Below, piece by piece: positions 12,301 through 22,000 of a stretch of 64,000 bases of DNA. Source of the DNA: Chrysaora quinquecirrha. Its lineage: Eukaryota > Cnidaria > Scyphozoa > Semaeostomeae > Pelagiidae. The notes beneath the pieces were generated by a model that was given only the letters and a program-made list of their open reading frames with translations, was not told where the DNA came from and did no database searches. Every line of letters starts with the position of its first letter. Positions within the stretch are counted from its first letter, which is position 1. The stretch lies in NCBI GenBank assembly GCA_014526335.1, contig JACTAT010000039.1, positions 8,489,220 through 8,553,219 of the forward strand. The letters run 5' to 3'. Position numbers and translations under genes: made by a program.

Positions 12301-14238
12301 TCGAGAAAGCGGATGTCAACTGTATTTTCCTTCGCGTGTACAGACTTCGTGATACTCTGATGTCTTTTTTTAGGTAATTTTCAGTTGGCTAAAACTGTTC
12401 TTTTCAAACTTGAAGCTTTTACCTGAAATTTTTCAGCCCTTCTTTTTAGCTTGAAGTCTCGATTGAGACTAACATCAATGTCTGGCTCACTTGAAACGAA
12501 ATTCAAGTCTTATGCTGTTTTTGAAGAGATAAAGAACAGAATGGAAAAGGTAAGAATGTTTAATTGTGTTTTAAGCAAATTTAATAAGGTCCATCTCGTC
12601 ATGAAGAGTGAGGAAAGTTCCCACCTCTCTGTGATTCCCTGCAAAAGACAAAAGAAATTACGATGCGTGGTCAAAATGGACTCGTGTCGCACTACTTAGA
12701 TTAGCCTTGTGCTGGTCAGTGGCCCAATAAGCTTTTGATAATAGCAAGCGTATGTCTCTAGTTATCTATGTCTCTATCTATCTACCTCTTCCGCTGCAGG
12801 CATAAGGCAAAAGAAACCACTCACTATGTGGGTTAACATCAAGAGGAAGAAATGGGGCCACACTGCTTATAATAGCCCTGGGCTATTATGTGGTCTCTGT
12901 GGCGCAGTGGTTAGCGTGCTGGACTCTTAACGAAAATGCCGTGGGTTCGAGCCACGGTTTTTCCACTTGTGTTGCAGAGATAACAACCTTGGGCAAGTTG
13001 TTAACACAAATGTGCCTCTCTCGACCCAGGTGTATAAATGGGTACCTGGTCGGTAGTTATGAGCGCCGTGTGTGGCTGCACCCTGCTATATGCTAATGCA
13101 TCCAGACCAGGGGTAAAGTGTAAAGTCGACTGAGTAGCCCTAGGCTAGTAGTAGACTCAAAACGGCAACTTTACTTTACTTTGGGCTATTCATTGGTCCC
13201 CTTGTGCGAAGCACAGAAACCCATACCCAAACCAATGGCCACACAGAAAATAGCAAGTATATGTGAAATCGCCTAGACGCCTAAGCAAAGTTGAACCCTG
13301 TAAAATGTGAGGATGATTACGAACTTTTCCGTAGCTATGGAGGTGTCTAGGTGTGAGCATGTGAACTTTTCGATTCGAGAATGTTAAGAGGTTTAATTTT
13401 CTATTGCTAGTAAATACATTTGCATTAAATTTTAGGAGGGGGAAAAATTGATAAAACAATTCAAAGCTATCTACTGCTTCAAACTTAGCAAAGGTCCTGA
13501 AGGGAAGACTGGAACTTGGTACGTTGATGTGAAAAATGGGAAAGGCTCAGTGATGTTTGGAGAACAAGGTTAGTTTGACTATATTTTCCAATTAGTTTCA
13601 GCTCAGGCCTAGTCTGCGTGCAGCCTCAAACTTTTCTTACTATTTACGAAAGAAGAGTTCGAGGCTGCACGCAAGCTATTTTAGTCCAAGCCCAGTATCA
13701 ATTCTTTTGCAAACTTTGTTTCTTCTTCCACTCTTCTCGTTTGCTATTCCTTCATTGGTGAGCAAGGTCATTAGCCACGGACTCAGCTTTTTGTTGTGGG
13801 CCGGCAGCTTATGGGTTGCTGATGCTTGAGGGCCAGTGGCAGAAGGGTGTATGCTATGGGCCAGAAAATTTCTTTGTCCCGATTCGCTGCCTTTTTGGGC
13901 CATCAATTTGCGACCAATTGTAGCTGAAGGTGAAGGTGGAATGGTGTATTTAACGCCACTCGCTAGGATCTCAGTACTAAAACTAATCGAGACCTCGACC
14001 CTTGCCCTGACGTTACTGTAGCTAGGGCTCGAACCCCGGCGTCGCTGAGTTTCTGACACCACAAGCCAGCTGGATAAGGCCAAAACGCCACAGCACCTTC
14101 GCACAATTTGTATGTTCTAGATCCTATCCTCTATTCTCTCTCTCTTATTTTCACAAAGATATAAAGCCGGATGTGACGTTTAAAATGGCTGATGAAGATT
14201 GTCTGAAATTGATGACTGGAGCGCTGAATCCACAAATG
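302..14238 (+). CDS. SCP2: Sterol carrier protein x (peroxisomal 3-oxoacyl-CoA thiolase + SCP2 domain), partial at both ends
   Basis: Exons: 302-359, 2347-2418, 2982-3046, 3469-3532, 3658-3722, 4660-4786, 4930-4993, 5986-6072, 6650-6800, 7283-7340, 8375-8470, 8925-9032, 9436-9586, 12450-12549, 13436-13568, 14159-14238. They total 1479 nt (493 codons), all with AG/GT borders and compatible phases. The family thiolyses 3-oxoacyl-CoA, including branched and bile-acid-type substrates, in peroxisomes; the SCP2 domain binds lipids. Seen: the nucleophile-cysteine motif [12 protein letters not shown], the HDCFSVNE motif, [17 protein letters not shown] with the catalytic histidine, then the SCP2 domain ([25 protein letters not shown]). 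The exon at 7283-7340 diverges most and was chosen on phase and splice sites. The start exon lies left of the window. The last exon, which should carry the end of the SCP2 domain and a peroxisomal targeting tail, is not seen before the gap at 15532. Family identity is very secure. Confidence 0.95.
478..1990. repeat. Minisatellite: 106-bp tandem units built from a GGTATTRGCA-like submotif
   Basis: This fills most of the SCP2 intron 360-2346. The word CTCGACATAT recurs at 1071, 1177, 1283, 1389, 1495, 1601 and 1707, a strict 106-bp period, giving about 8 near-identical copies over roughly 960-1812. Both sides are degenerate runs of the same short motif (GGTATTGGCAT, GGTATTAGCAT, GGTATCAGCA), suggesting the 106-bp unit arose by amplifying a block of an older short-motif array. 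Short ORFs here are repeat translations and are not called as genes. Confidence 0.92.
2419..2981 (+). other. SCP2 intron, no recognised element
   Basis: This intron and the one at 3047-3468 are AT-rich single-copy-looking sequence. I see no repeat, RNA gene or conserved coding in either. Confidence 0.5.
3831..4055. mobile_element. Fold-back (long inverted repeat) element, ~225 bp
   Basis: The sequence is almost entirely one inverted repeat: TTTCACAAGAAAAACGACAA at the left reappears reverse-complemented at the right end (4036-4055). The arms are about 110 bp and meet around 3940 (GCAACGTTATTAACACGTTGC). No coding capacity. It is a MITE or fold-back element inside the SCP2 intron 3723-4659. 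The right arm contains a hammerhead-like motif, listed separately. Confidence 0.85.
3988..4040 (+). ncRNA. Degraded hammerhead-ribozyme-like motif
   Basis: CTGAAGA (3988-3994, fits the CUGANGA core) is followed after one T by a 5-bp stem GAACA/TGTTC (3996-4000 with 4006-4010) and then GAAAC (4011-4015). A GTC lies downstream (about 4038-4040). The core order matches a type I hammerhead, but the extra T before stem II and the poor stem III make activity unlikely. Relation to Penelope-like retroelement hammerheads is inference. Confidence 0.3.
5062..5725 (+). repeat. Three tandem copies of a tRNA-related SINE-like unit (family 2)
   Basis: Three units (about 5062-5290, 5300-5522 and 5535-5725), each with the same order. 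First comes a ~100-nt leader (…GCTCAACACAGGCAAAACAC…, then GGAGGAGAG, TGTATGACTT and GAGTTACT). Next is a tRNA-like part with A-box (TAGCTCAGTGGAA-like) and B-box (GGTTCGAATCCC-like). Last is GGTATGCCACTTGTGGAAAA and a tail with GTTCGC and TTATGACAAATATATG. Single copies occur at 17135-17345 (minus), about 17485-17580 and 47160-47395. Confidence 0.75.
6270..6546. mobile_element. Inverted-repeat MITE, family F copy 1
   Basis: The arms GTCTGACACTCCTCAGAGAA…AACGTCAGAAAC (left) and GTTTCTGACGTTTG…GGAGTGTCAGAC (right) are mutual reverse complements with mismatches, and pairing extends outward to about 6270 and 6546. A second copy lies at 28039-28262 and a partial one near 16370-16500. Confidence 0.75.
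6801..7282 (+). other. SCP2 intron, no recognised element
   Basis: No repeat or coding similarity recognised. The ORF at 6887-7084 has no recognisable features and lies between two SCP2 exons. Confidence 0.45.
7434..7660. mobile_element. MITE family A, 5' half only
   Basis: It begins TTAGGCCCTGGCCAAGCGAT followed by CAAACATTGTTGG, the left terminal repeat of a family found at nine places here (9690, 10045, 15098, 19967, 22045, 22354, 26336, 47063). Full copies end in the reverse complement (…GATCGTTTGGCCAGGGCCTAA). No right terminus was found for this copy. Confidence 0.7.
7849..8243. mobile_element. Inverted-repeat MITE, family H (~395 bp)
   Basis: The left end has TTAACTGCCCGGGGGGTCAT…GGGACGTGCCGCCCAAGA. 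The right end has TTTGGGCGGCACGTCCCC…CCCGGGGGGTTTACTG, an imperfect terminal inverted repeat. The interior has repeated ATTTATACCAA-type words. It has no coding capacity and sits in the SCP2 intron 7341-8374. Confidence 0.75.
9690..9966. mobile_element. MITE family A, degenerate copy
   Basis: Internal family words are present (CACGTCGTAAAACATTGCTTG, then AGCAGAATTTGCTTGGCAATG) and the right end reads GTTTGATTGTTTTGCCATGC before CCTAAGG. The left terminus is poorly preserved. Confidence 0.65.
10045..10662. mobile_element. MITE family A copy expanded by TTTTGTT/CAATGTTTTG repeats
   Basis: The termini are AAGGCCCTTGCCAAATGATC at the left and GATCATTTGCAAGGGCCTAA at the right, a matched inverted pair. 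Between about 10190 and 10570 the element is filled with degenerate CAATGTTTTGTTTTGTT units, so it is roughly twice the length of its relatives. Confidence 0.75.
11040..11530. repeat. Degenerate 'TATGAATCTC'-type repeat block
   Basis: CTGAACCTCCTTGTGATTAT occurs at about 11126 and again near 11274, followed by CA.CCTACA.CTAT.AATCTT in both. Elsewhere the block is peppered with GAATCTC, TATGAATC and GAATCTTGA. No gene is seen. It lies in the long SCP2 intron 9587-12449. Confidence 0.55.
11733..12322. mobile_element. Tigger/pogo-like non-autonomous DNA transposon, copy 1 (590 bp)
   Basis: Termini are CAGTTGACATCCGCTATCTC (left) and GCGGATGTCAACTG (right), flanked on both sides by TA. Internal subterminal repeats of CCGCTATCTCGAAC are typical of the style. 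TA duplication and CAGT-type ends fit the Tc1/mariner superfamily, pogo/Tigger branch (inference). No intact transposase. A second copy is at 14376-14953 in the same gene. Confidence 0.88.
12888..13178 (+). mobile_element. tRNA-derived SINE
   Basis: The head GGTCTCTGTGGCGCAGTGG, then TTAGCGTGCTGGAC, carries a pol III A-box. GGGTTCGAGCC is the B-box. A ~170-nt unrelated body follows (…CCCAGGTGTATAAATGGG…GAGCGCCGTGTGTGGCTG) and a simple tail TTTACTTTACTTTG. The acceptor stem does not pair, so this is not a working tRNA. It lies in the SCP2 intron 12550-13435. Confidence 0.8.
13611..13677. repeat. Short hairpin, ~25-bp imperfect arms
   Basis: GCGTGCAGCCTCAAACTTTTC (13616 onward) pairs with GAAGAGTTCGAGGCTGCACGC. 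It lies in the intron directly after the SCP2 exon ending at 13568. Probably a tiny fold-back element; no other copy seen. Confidence 0.6.
13925..14100 (-). mobile_element. tRNA-related SINE family 1, minus orientation
   Basis: The reverse complement begins AAGGTGCTGTGGCGTTTTGG, continues with a B-box in CCGGGGTTCGAGCC and ends in CTAGCGAGTGGCGTTAAATA…CACCTTCAC. Other copies are at 18090-18415 (minus, interrupted), 25833-25985 (plus) and 46200-46380 (minus). It precedes the SCP2 exon at 14159 by about 60 bp. Confidence 0.75.
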
Positions 14239-14375
14239 GTAAGTCATATTTACATGAAGTATTCGCTTAATTGCTCAGCTGCAATTGTTAATTAAAACTG
14301 TTTCTTGATGTTTGATAATGCTGTCAAGCTGAGTAATGTATCTGAGCTTGACTAATAGATTGCTATTTATATATA

Positions 14376-14953
14376 CAGTTGACATCCGCTATCTCGACTG
14401 CCCGCTATCTCGAACGGTTTTCCATTTCCCCTCGTTTTGGTATAAGGGTTTGTATAGAAAAATCATCCGCTATCATCTCGAACCCCGTTATCTCGAACAT
14501 TCGCTGTCTCGAACCATTTTCGATTTCCCATGGAGGAAAACCTGCTCTTTATCTCAAACTTTGCCAAATTTTCTGCTGAACTGGCTAAAAAGACAGGCTG
14601 AAAAAATGTATAAGTTCGCCTAGCAGAGCGGGAATGGCAGCAGCTAGGTGACATGCTACCCATGTATACAATAGATGAAGCTGGTTTCTTTCGAGATGTG
14701 CTGCATCGCCATTATCTCAATTTCACCAATAGTAGGGATGAAAGAAGCAGATGAGCTTTGACTCCTATGTAAAAAAACCAGACTTGTTTGATGAAATTTG
14801 GGATCAGTAACCCTGCATGTGAATAGGGGTTCCTTTTCTGACTTAAAAACTATAATTTTTTATATCTATATGGGGCATCCGTTATTTCCAACATTCGCTA
14901 TCTCGAACAATTTCCAGTTTCCCTTGAGAGTTCGAGATAGCGGATGTCAACTG
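14376..14953. mobile_element. Tigger/pogo-like non-autonomous DNA transposon, copy 2 (578 bp)
   Basis: Same family and orientation as 11733-12322: CAGTTGACATCCGCTATCTC at the left, TCGAGATAGCGGATGTCAAC then TG at the right, flanked by TA. The two copies align across their whole length with small indels. This copy's right terminal repeat is better preserved. Confidence 0.88.
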
Positions 14954-15097
14954 TAGTAACGACAAGAGAGCGTAATAAAGCGAGGAAAGATCCTGAAAAA
15001 ACGCAGGTTACTCTGTCTGACTCATCACATACTTTGTTGAAAAAGCGAGGTAACTCCCCTAAGTTGAGTTGAGACGGATTTGTGGACTGTCAGGACC

Positions 15098-15358
15098 TGC
15101 CCAAACGATCAAACAGTTTTTGTCAAAAATTTGAAGTTTGCTTATGAAGCAAACTGTGTTTAGCAAATGTTTGACAAGTGTTTTTTAAGATGTGGCTAAA
15201 ATGTGTTTAGCCACATCATAAAAAACACTTGTCAAACATTTTTCGCTTGCAACAAGCAAAATGTTTTTGAACTTTTTGAAACAATGTTTGCTTTCAAGTA
15301 ATGTTTTGAGACGTGACCAAACGTTGAAACATTGCTTGATAAGCACATTTCAAATGTG
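15098..15358. mobile_element. MITE family A copy containing a strong internal hairpin
   Basis: It begins AGGACCTGCCCAAACGATCA. An internal inverted repeat at 15171-15238 pairs GACAAGTGTTTTTTAAGATG, then TGGCTAAA, with TTTAGCCACATCATAAAAAA, then CACTTGTC. Its right terminus is degraded. Confidence 0.65.
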
Positions 15359-15396
15359 AGAGCAATAAATAGGAAAGAAACCACATTTCTCATCGC

Positions 15397-15445
15397 CCGA
15401 TGATGGGAGACGGATCTCTCCCGAAACGTTGCCCTAATAAACATC
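15397..15445 (+). ncRNA. Hammerhead-ribozyme-like motif (degraded)
   Basis: CCGATGA (15397-15403, one mismatch to CUGANGA) is followed by T, a 6-bp stem GGGAGA/TCTCCC (15405-15410 with 15417-15422) and GAAAC (15423-15427). A 3-bp helix GTT/AAC (15428-15430 with 15440-15442) then precedes ATC at the position of the expected cleavage triplet. The layout is that of a type I hammerhead with two core substitutions, so probably inactive. Possible relic of a Penelope-like element (inference). Confidence 0.35.
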
Positions 15446-15531
15446 AAAGGCTTGTCATGATAAGTGATGACTATCGTATCTCATACGGTGCGGTGTTAGA
15501 AACAGCCTTGATGAGTTCGAATATATTTACA

Positions 15532-16031
15532 NNNNNNNNNNNNNNNNNNNNNNNNNNNNNNNNNNNNNNNNNNNNNNNNNNNNNNNNNNNNNNNNNNNNN
15601 NNNNNNNNNNNNNNNNNNNNNNNNNNNNNNNNNNNNNNNNNNNNNNNNNNNNNNNNNNNNNNNNNNNNNNNNNNNNNNNNNNNNNNNNNNNNNNNNNNNN
15701 NNNNNNNNNNNNNNNNNNNNNNNNNNNNNNNNNNNNNNNNNNNNNNNNNNNNNNNNNNNNNNNNNNNNNNNNNNNNNNNNNNNNNNNNNNNNNNNNNNNN
15801 NNNNNNNNNNNNNNNNNNNNNNNNNNNNNNNNNNNNNNNNNNNNNNNNNNNNNNNNNNNNNNNNNNNNNNNNNNNNNNNNNNNNNNNNNNNNNNNNNNNN
15901 NNNNNNNNNNNNNNNNNNNNNNNNNNNNNNNNNNNNNNNNNNNNNNNNNNNNNNNNNNNNNNNNNNNNNNNNNNNNNNNNNNNNNNNNNNNNNNNNNNNN
16001 NNNNNNNNNNNNNNNNNNNNNNNNNNNNNNN
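15532..16031. other. Assembly gap, 500 N
   Basis: Exactly 500 N, likely a placeholder. The last SCP2 exon and the first HOOK exons are both missing from the visible sequence and most simply lie here, so the real gap may be longer. Confidence 0.98.
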
Positions 16032-16054
16032 AATTGATTGTTTTGATTTTTTAG

Positions 16055-19000
16055 ATCAGTAACTTGCGGAAGGTGTTAAAAGGTGTTTTGGATTATTACT
16101 CAGAGGTAATTTAATATTTAACCCTTTGCCGTGTAATACAAAACTTCAACGAACATTGCAGTAACTTGTAAAATTGAATTCCTAAAAACTTGTTTCTATT
16201 TGTTTCTTAGGTTCTAAACCAAGACCTTACTGGATTCAATTTACCAGATGTTTCTGAAATAGGTGAGAATCTCTTATGTACCTCTTTCTTCTGTTTCTTT
16301 ATTTCAATGGCCCAGTGATTAATTTGGCTTTTTTAATTCATTTGCCTATGAAATGACGGTAATCAGTAGAAAATTTTTTGACACTATTTCATCTAAAACT
16401 TCTCACTCAGAGTATAAACAGTAGAAACAGACCAAAACAATTTAACATAGGCAAAGGTCATAACAAGATGCAGATCGAAAAGTACCCATAAAAAATGTTG
16501 AAGCTTGTTTTTCAAACATCCGCTACACAGAACCAGACTTTTGGTTTGCTGTGGACAGATTCAAAAACTCCCCACTAAAACAAGTGTCTTACTTTGTCAA
16601 TGATTTGAAGACAATCCTGACTGTAGTTTTCTGCACAACTTCAAATTGAATTAAGTTTAAGAATAGGTATTAAAAATATATATTTTGGTTTCTTTTTAGC
16701 TGAGAAAAACAGTGAGGAAGAGCTTGCTAAAATGCTTCAGCTTGTTCTTGGCTGCGCTGTGAATTGTGAGGATAAAGAACGTAAGTGTTATTTACAAAGA
16801 GCCTCTGTGAGTCAACTAGTGCCAAAGCCTGAATATTTTTTGCCCAAAAGTTAATGATGGGCATTGGACACAGGCAGCATAGAAATGTTTAGGGTTTTTA
16901 TATAATGCATATTTGTTTATGTTAAATATGTATCGCAGGGTGAGGTTAACTTTATAATGGGAAGCGGTATAACAAATTTTGCCTGCACAACATATTAATA
17001 GCACCTCTGTTGCTCTGTAGAATATATCCAGGTAATCATGGGACTAGATGAGGAAGTTCAACATGATGTTATGAATGCTATTCAAGAGGTAATTTTTCAA
17101 AACTTTCACCATAATTGAGTTCTTTACATATTTTTGTCATGAATTGCGAAGGCTAGGATGAATTTTTTCACAAGTGGCATGCCACAATAGATGGGATTCA
17201 AATCTGGATTGCATGACCAGATAGCCAACGACATTTCCACAGACCTATTAAGTTCAATGAAGTCGACAAGTAACTCCAAGTCTCACAGCCCAAAGCTCTC
17301 CTCCTGTTTTGACTTTTGCATTACTCAGCGTCGGCGATTTATGCTCTTAATTCTTTCATACTTTTGGGTTTTTAGGTTTTAGTCTTTTGGTTTTTAGGTT
17401 TAAGATATTTTCTTTTATTTTACTGGACATATGTTTATAACAGCTTTCATAAGTTGAAGTGTCTATCAAATCTTAATTCATTAAGCTCTTTCGCTCAGTT
17501 GAACCGTCGTTGCTATTTGGTCATGCAGTCCAGCTTCGAATCCCGTATATTGTTGTATGCCACTTGTGGAAAAATAGAGTTCTCTACATAGCGTGGGTTT
17601 TTCGTGGTTATTTGTACACGTGGTTCGTGGTTATTTGTATTCGTGCTTTCAAGCTAAACAGGGAGACCTTGTCGAACTAGTCAAGCATTACCTATTAAAC
17701 AAGATGTTTAACAGTTTGGCCACAACACAAAAAATTGGTCGTCAATAAATTTCTGCTTGGATAACAGAGTTTCACGTACCCTGTATACAATGTTGGGTTT
17801 AAATTAAAAAGAAACCTAAACCTACTGAATTCATTGTTGTTTCTATGCATTTTTGTTATCATAGCTGCTTGCTGCTAAAGACACCTCGCGATCATCAGAA
17901 CCAGAATATTCAAGAGATTACGATAACCGGGTGAGTTAAGAGCCTCATGTTATTCCCGTCGTAGCAGATGATAAGATGGTGTAGAATAAAGAGATGCTGT
18001 TTTACTGTTTTTCTGAGGCCAGCTGTTCTTAGATTTATTACTATTTTCAGGCTGAAATGTTCTTTATCTGTTCTTAATTCTCCAGCCTCCACTGCAAGCG
18101 AAAATGATATGGTGTATTAAGCTAGACTGATTACCTGAATCGTAGTTTCGCTATTGAATTGAACTGATGGGCGCTCAAACTACTCTGGCCAGTTTGAGCG
18201 ATCTCCTTTTAGTGCTAGCCTCGGTCGCATGAGCGATAGTTGGTGCTCAGGTAATCAGTCTAGTATTAAGCGCCAGTCGCTAGGATCTCCGTAGTAGGTT
18301 AACTAATCGAGACTTCCACCCTGGCTGTGACGCTACCTTAGCTTGGACTCAGATGCTGGTTTCTGACAACAGGAGCCAGCTAGATTAAGCCTCGACGCTA
18401 CATCACCTTCGCGTTTTGTGGTAAATTTGCCAAAAATGATACTTGTCAATTTGAGGTACACTTTGAAAGACAAATTAAGTTAAATTAAGTCTGCGAAAGC
18501 CTTCCTGATACGAAGTTGCGCGTGATCTTTCGCTGTTACCACAGCCATCCTCAGTTTGTTCTTAACTTGCTCTAACATGTTGGCTAAAATTTAGGCTCAT
18601 GTTCGTGCAAAGTTTTCCTTGTACAGTCGAAGCTTCATATTACGGAAACCTGTGAGAGAGTTGTCTGCTGTATGGTCTTTTTCAAAGAATGAAGTATGGA
18701 AAGAAAATATTTTTCCGGTGTTCGGGGGTATCCCAATTCAATTAAATTTTATTTGCAGAAAAACATCATTAAAATACAGTTAATACAAAAAAAGATATTA
18801 ATCTACACGGCCCAAGAAAAGCAGAGCTTATCTAGCTTGGGCCGCTTTAAAAAAAATTATTTGTATATAGGTATATAATGATATAAATTTGGCAATAAAT
18901 ATATGTATAAACAGTTTAACATATAGGATTACATAACTAACAGAACTAGAAGATTGAAGATTACAAAAACTACAGCAATATAGATGAACCCTGTAAAGAG

Positions 19001-22000
19001 GCTTTCGTTTATGGAGTATAAGAGTGTAGATCATGATACTCTGATTCAATACCTCTCTGATTGCAGCATAAAGAGACAGTCCAACAAGTTACAATGTTGA
19101 TGATGGAAAAAGAAGAATTATTACAGAAAATTCATGACCTTGATGACCAGGTATCTCTGCAAAGTTTCTTACCTTGCCTTCCAAACGATAGTCTTTTTAT
19201 AAGAAGCAGTCAAATTTCATCTAAAGCTGGCTGCTCTTACGATTAAAATGTTCTTAATCCGTTCTTAAATCTTGAGCTTACTGAGGCTACAACTTTTCAG
19301 TAAATGAACAAGGCACCTAAATTGTGTGGATACATAACTTGCTATCTGTTGGTTTTTTTTTCATTCATGTTGATGGTCTAGGTTGCATATTAAGCAAAAT
19401 TTTGTTCAAGCTTATGCTCAACCAAGCCCAATTTTGTATGTTTACTTATTCAACAAAGCCTCACTACATTAGATTGGTAGTTACTGCAATGCAACCATGT
19501 TTGGGCTATTGGTTTGTCTCTCTCTCAAGATCTGTCTCTTGTCAAAGTAACTACGTGTTTGATTCTTGACCACTGGTGAAGGACACAGCTCGATACGTTT
19601 AGTCATATTTGTCTCTTGCGAATTTCTATGTTATTGCTTCTACCTAAAGGCGAAATCTATATTTTTGAATTTCTTTTGTTATTGCTTAGATCGTTCTTGT
19701 TTAAAGTAACTACATGTTTGAATTTAATGAAAAATCAAGGGCAATGAAAGACAAATTTGTTGATTTGTTTCGTTTTTTTACAGCTGCAACTTGTGAAAGA
19801 AGAAAAGTCGACGCTTCTTCTTGAAAACGACCAACTCAGATCTCTCCGCAAATCTGTTCGCGATCAGGATCAAGAAGACGGGTAATTAACTTAGTTTAGG
19901 GTTCGAGATTCGTCTGTTTTTTCCATTAAGCAACGTAATATGTTGTTTAAGACAGTAAGGCACTTGCCAAACGATCAAACATGTTGGTCAAACATTAAAG
20001 ATTTGCTTTACAAGTAATATATGAAAGTTTGGTCATGTCGCAAACACATATTCTTGACATTGTTTTTGAAAGACTTCAACAATATTTTCTGCTTGACGAA
20101 AGCAACAAAATGTTTGATGAGCAATCTTTTGTTGGAGAAGCCAATTTCCAATGTTTGTGATTTCCTTTTCAAGAAAATACCGTTGGGCACCGTTTCTCAC
20201 AGTTCATTTTGCTTCACAAGCACAATTTCTTAGCAATAGTTTTGGAAAACTTAAAACAGACAGACAATGTTTTGCAACGTGGCCAAACGATTCGCAGATG
20301 TTTGACAAACACTGTTTGATCATTTGGCCAGGACCTAAGCCTCGTTCATTGTTCTCTGATCTTTTCTCAGGAATGCTGGTATCATTGGTAAATTATCGAA
20401 TCAGATTGACAAACTGAAAGAAGAAAATTTCAATTTGGAAAATGGTTTGTTGATGTTTTTAAGATTCTTCCCAATGTAGCCTTGATTAGAATGATGATAA
20501 TGCTGATACTGATGATGCTAGAATGAATGCTTTGTTGATTGTAGCAATAATAATTATGATGATAACAATCTCAATCATTTTGGTGATGACGGTGATTTTG
20601 GTGGCGATCATGGAATAGGCTTTACTGAAAATAGCCCATATCAATACACATTATAGTCTTATTTCATAGTGCAGAAAATTTTCGATACATGCGTGTACAA
20701 GCTGGAAGTAGCAGTGATTCTTGTATTTTCCTAGCTTTGCGTTCTCGACCTAAAAACAGAAGGATGTTTTCTTCAACAAAATCATTGCCAGTCAAGGCTG
20801 TCCAGACGCTCTCGACTTTTCACTCGACAATTCTCGATAAACTTTTTCTACTGAAAAGTCGAGAACCTTTGAACAGCTTTTTAAATTTTTCTTCTCTTTG
20901 TAGCCAAAGAAGATTACCGAATCCGCTTCGAGCAGCGAGACAAAGAGAACAGTTTACTAAATGACAAGGTATAAATCGCATCTTGATAATCACTTAGTGA
21001 TCATTCAATCATTCCCTCATTCAGTTACTGTAATCAATTTATTATTCTTTAAATCGCTAAGTGAATCATTCGATCATTCCTTTGATCAATTAGAGCTTGA
21101 ATTTTTCAATCGTGTCTTGATCATATAATCATTCAATTAATTGTGCTTTCAATCACTTAGTGAATCATTCTATCATACCCTCAATCAATCAATAATTCAA
21201 TCAATCATTCTTTTAATCAATCATTTAATCACTGGATCGTTCCTTTGATCAATTAATCATTCTCTAAATCACTCAATGAATCATTCAGTCATTCAATCAA
21301 TGATTACTTAAATCACTGAATCAGTGAATCATTCAATCGTTCTCTTAATCAATCGATAATTCCTTTATCTATTTAGATCGAGCAGCTATCAACACTTGCA
21401 GAAGAAGCTCGCTCATTAAAAGATGAAATGGATGTGCTAAGACATACTCAAGACAAAGTTGTAAGTTTTGTGTTATTTGTCTTCAAGTTATTCATTTATT
21501 AAGTAGTCTTTGGATAAGTGATAGGACTGCCTTTACGGGAAGCATACAGCAGCAGCTCTTAAAAAGAGAAGCCTTTGGACTCCGTCCAACTACGGTCGTA
21601 TTATCGTAATATTAACTTCGTCACTGATTTTAAGGTGTAGTCCTAAATCGAAGTTTATAGCCATCTTGGATAAACATGTTTCCCACCTATAACGATCCTA
21701 AACATCAAATTGTTGTCATTGTCATTTTCTTTTCAGGCAAAGTATGAAGCTACCATAGATACATATAAGAAAAAACTGGGTAAGATAAGCGTATTATTTC
21801 ATTTATTATGCATTTATTCACTAGTTTTTCTTTTGTTTTAAACCTTCTTTCTATTCTTCCTGCATTAGAGGAACTACAGGACATGCGGAAGCAAATGAAA
21901 TCACTGCAAGAAAAAAACAATGGCTACATGCAACAAACCATATCAATGGAAGAGGTATGGTTAATTATTCCATAAAGCATTTTCAAAGTTGTTTCATCTC

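Noticed and set aside
12888..12960. A true tRNA gene
   Set aside because: A- and B-boxes are present but the acceptor stem does not pair and a SINE body and tail follow.
15400..16062. 220-codon ORF across the first gap
   Set aside because: Nearly all residues are N; the same applies to long ORFs over the gaps at 42945 and 62803-63696.
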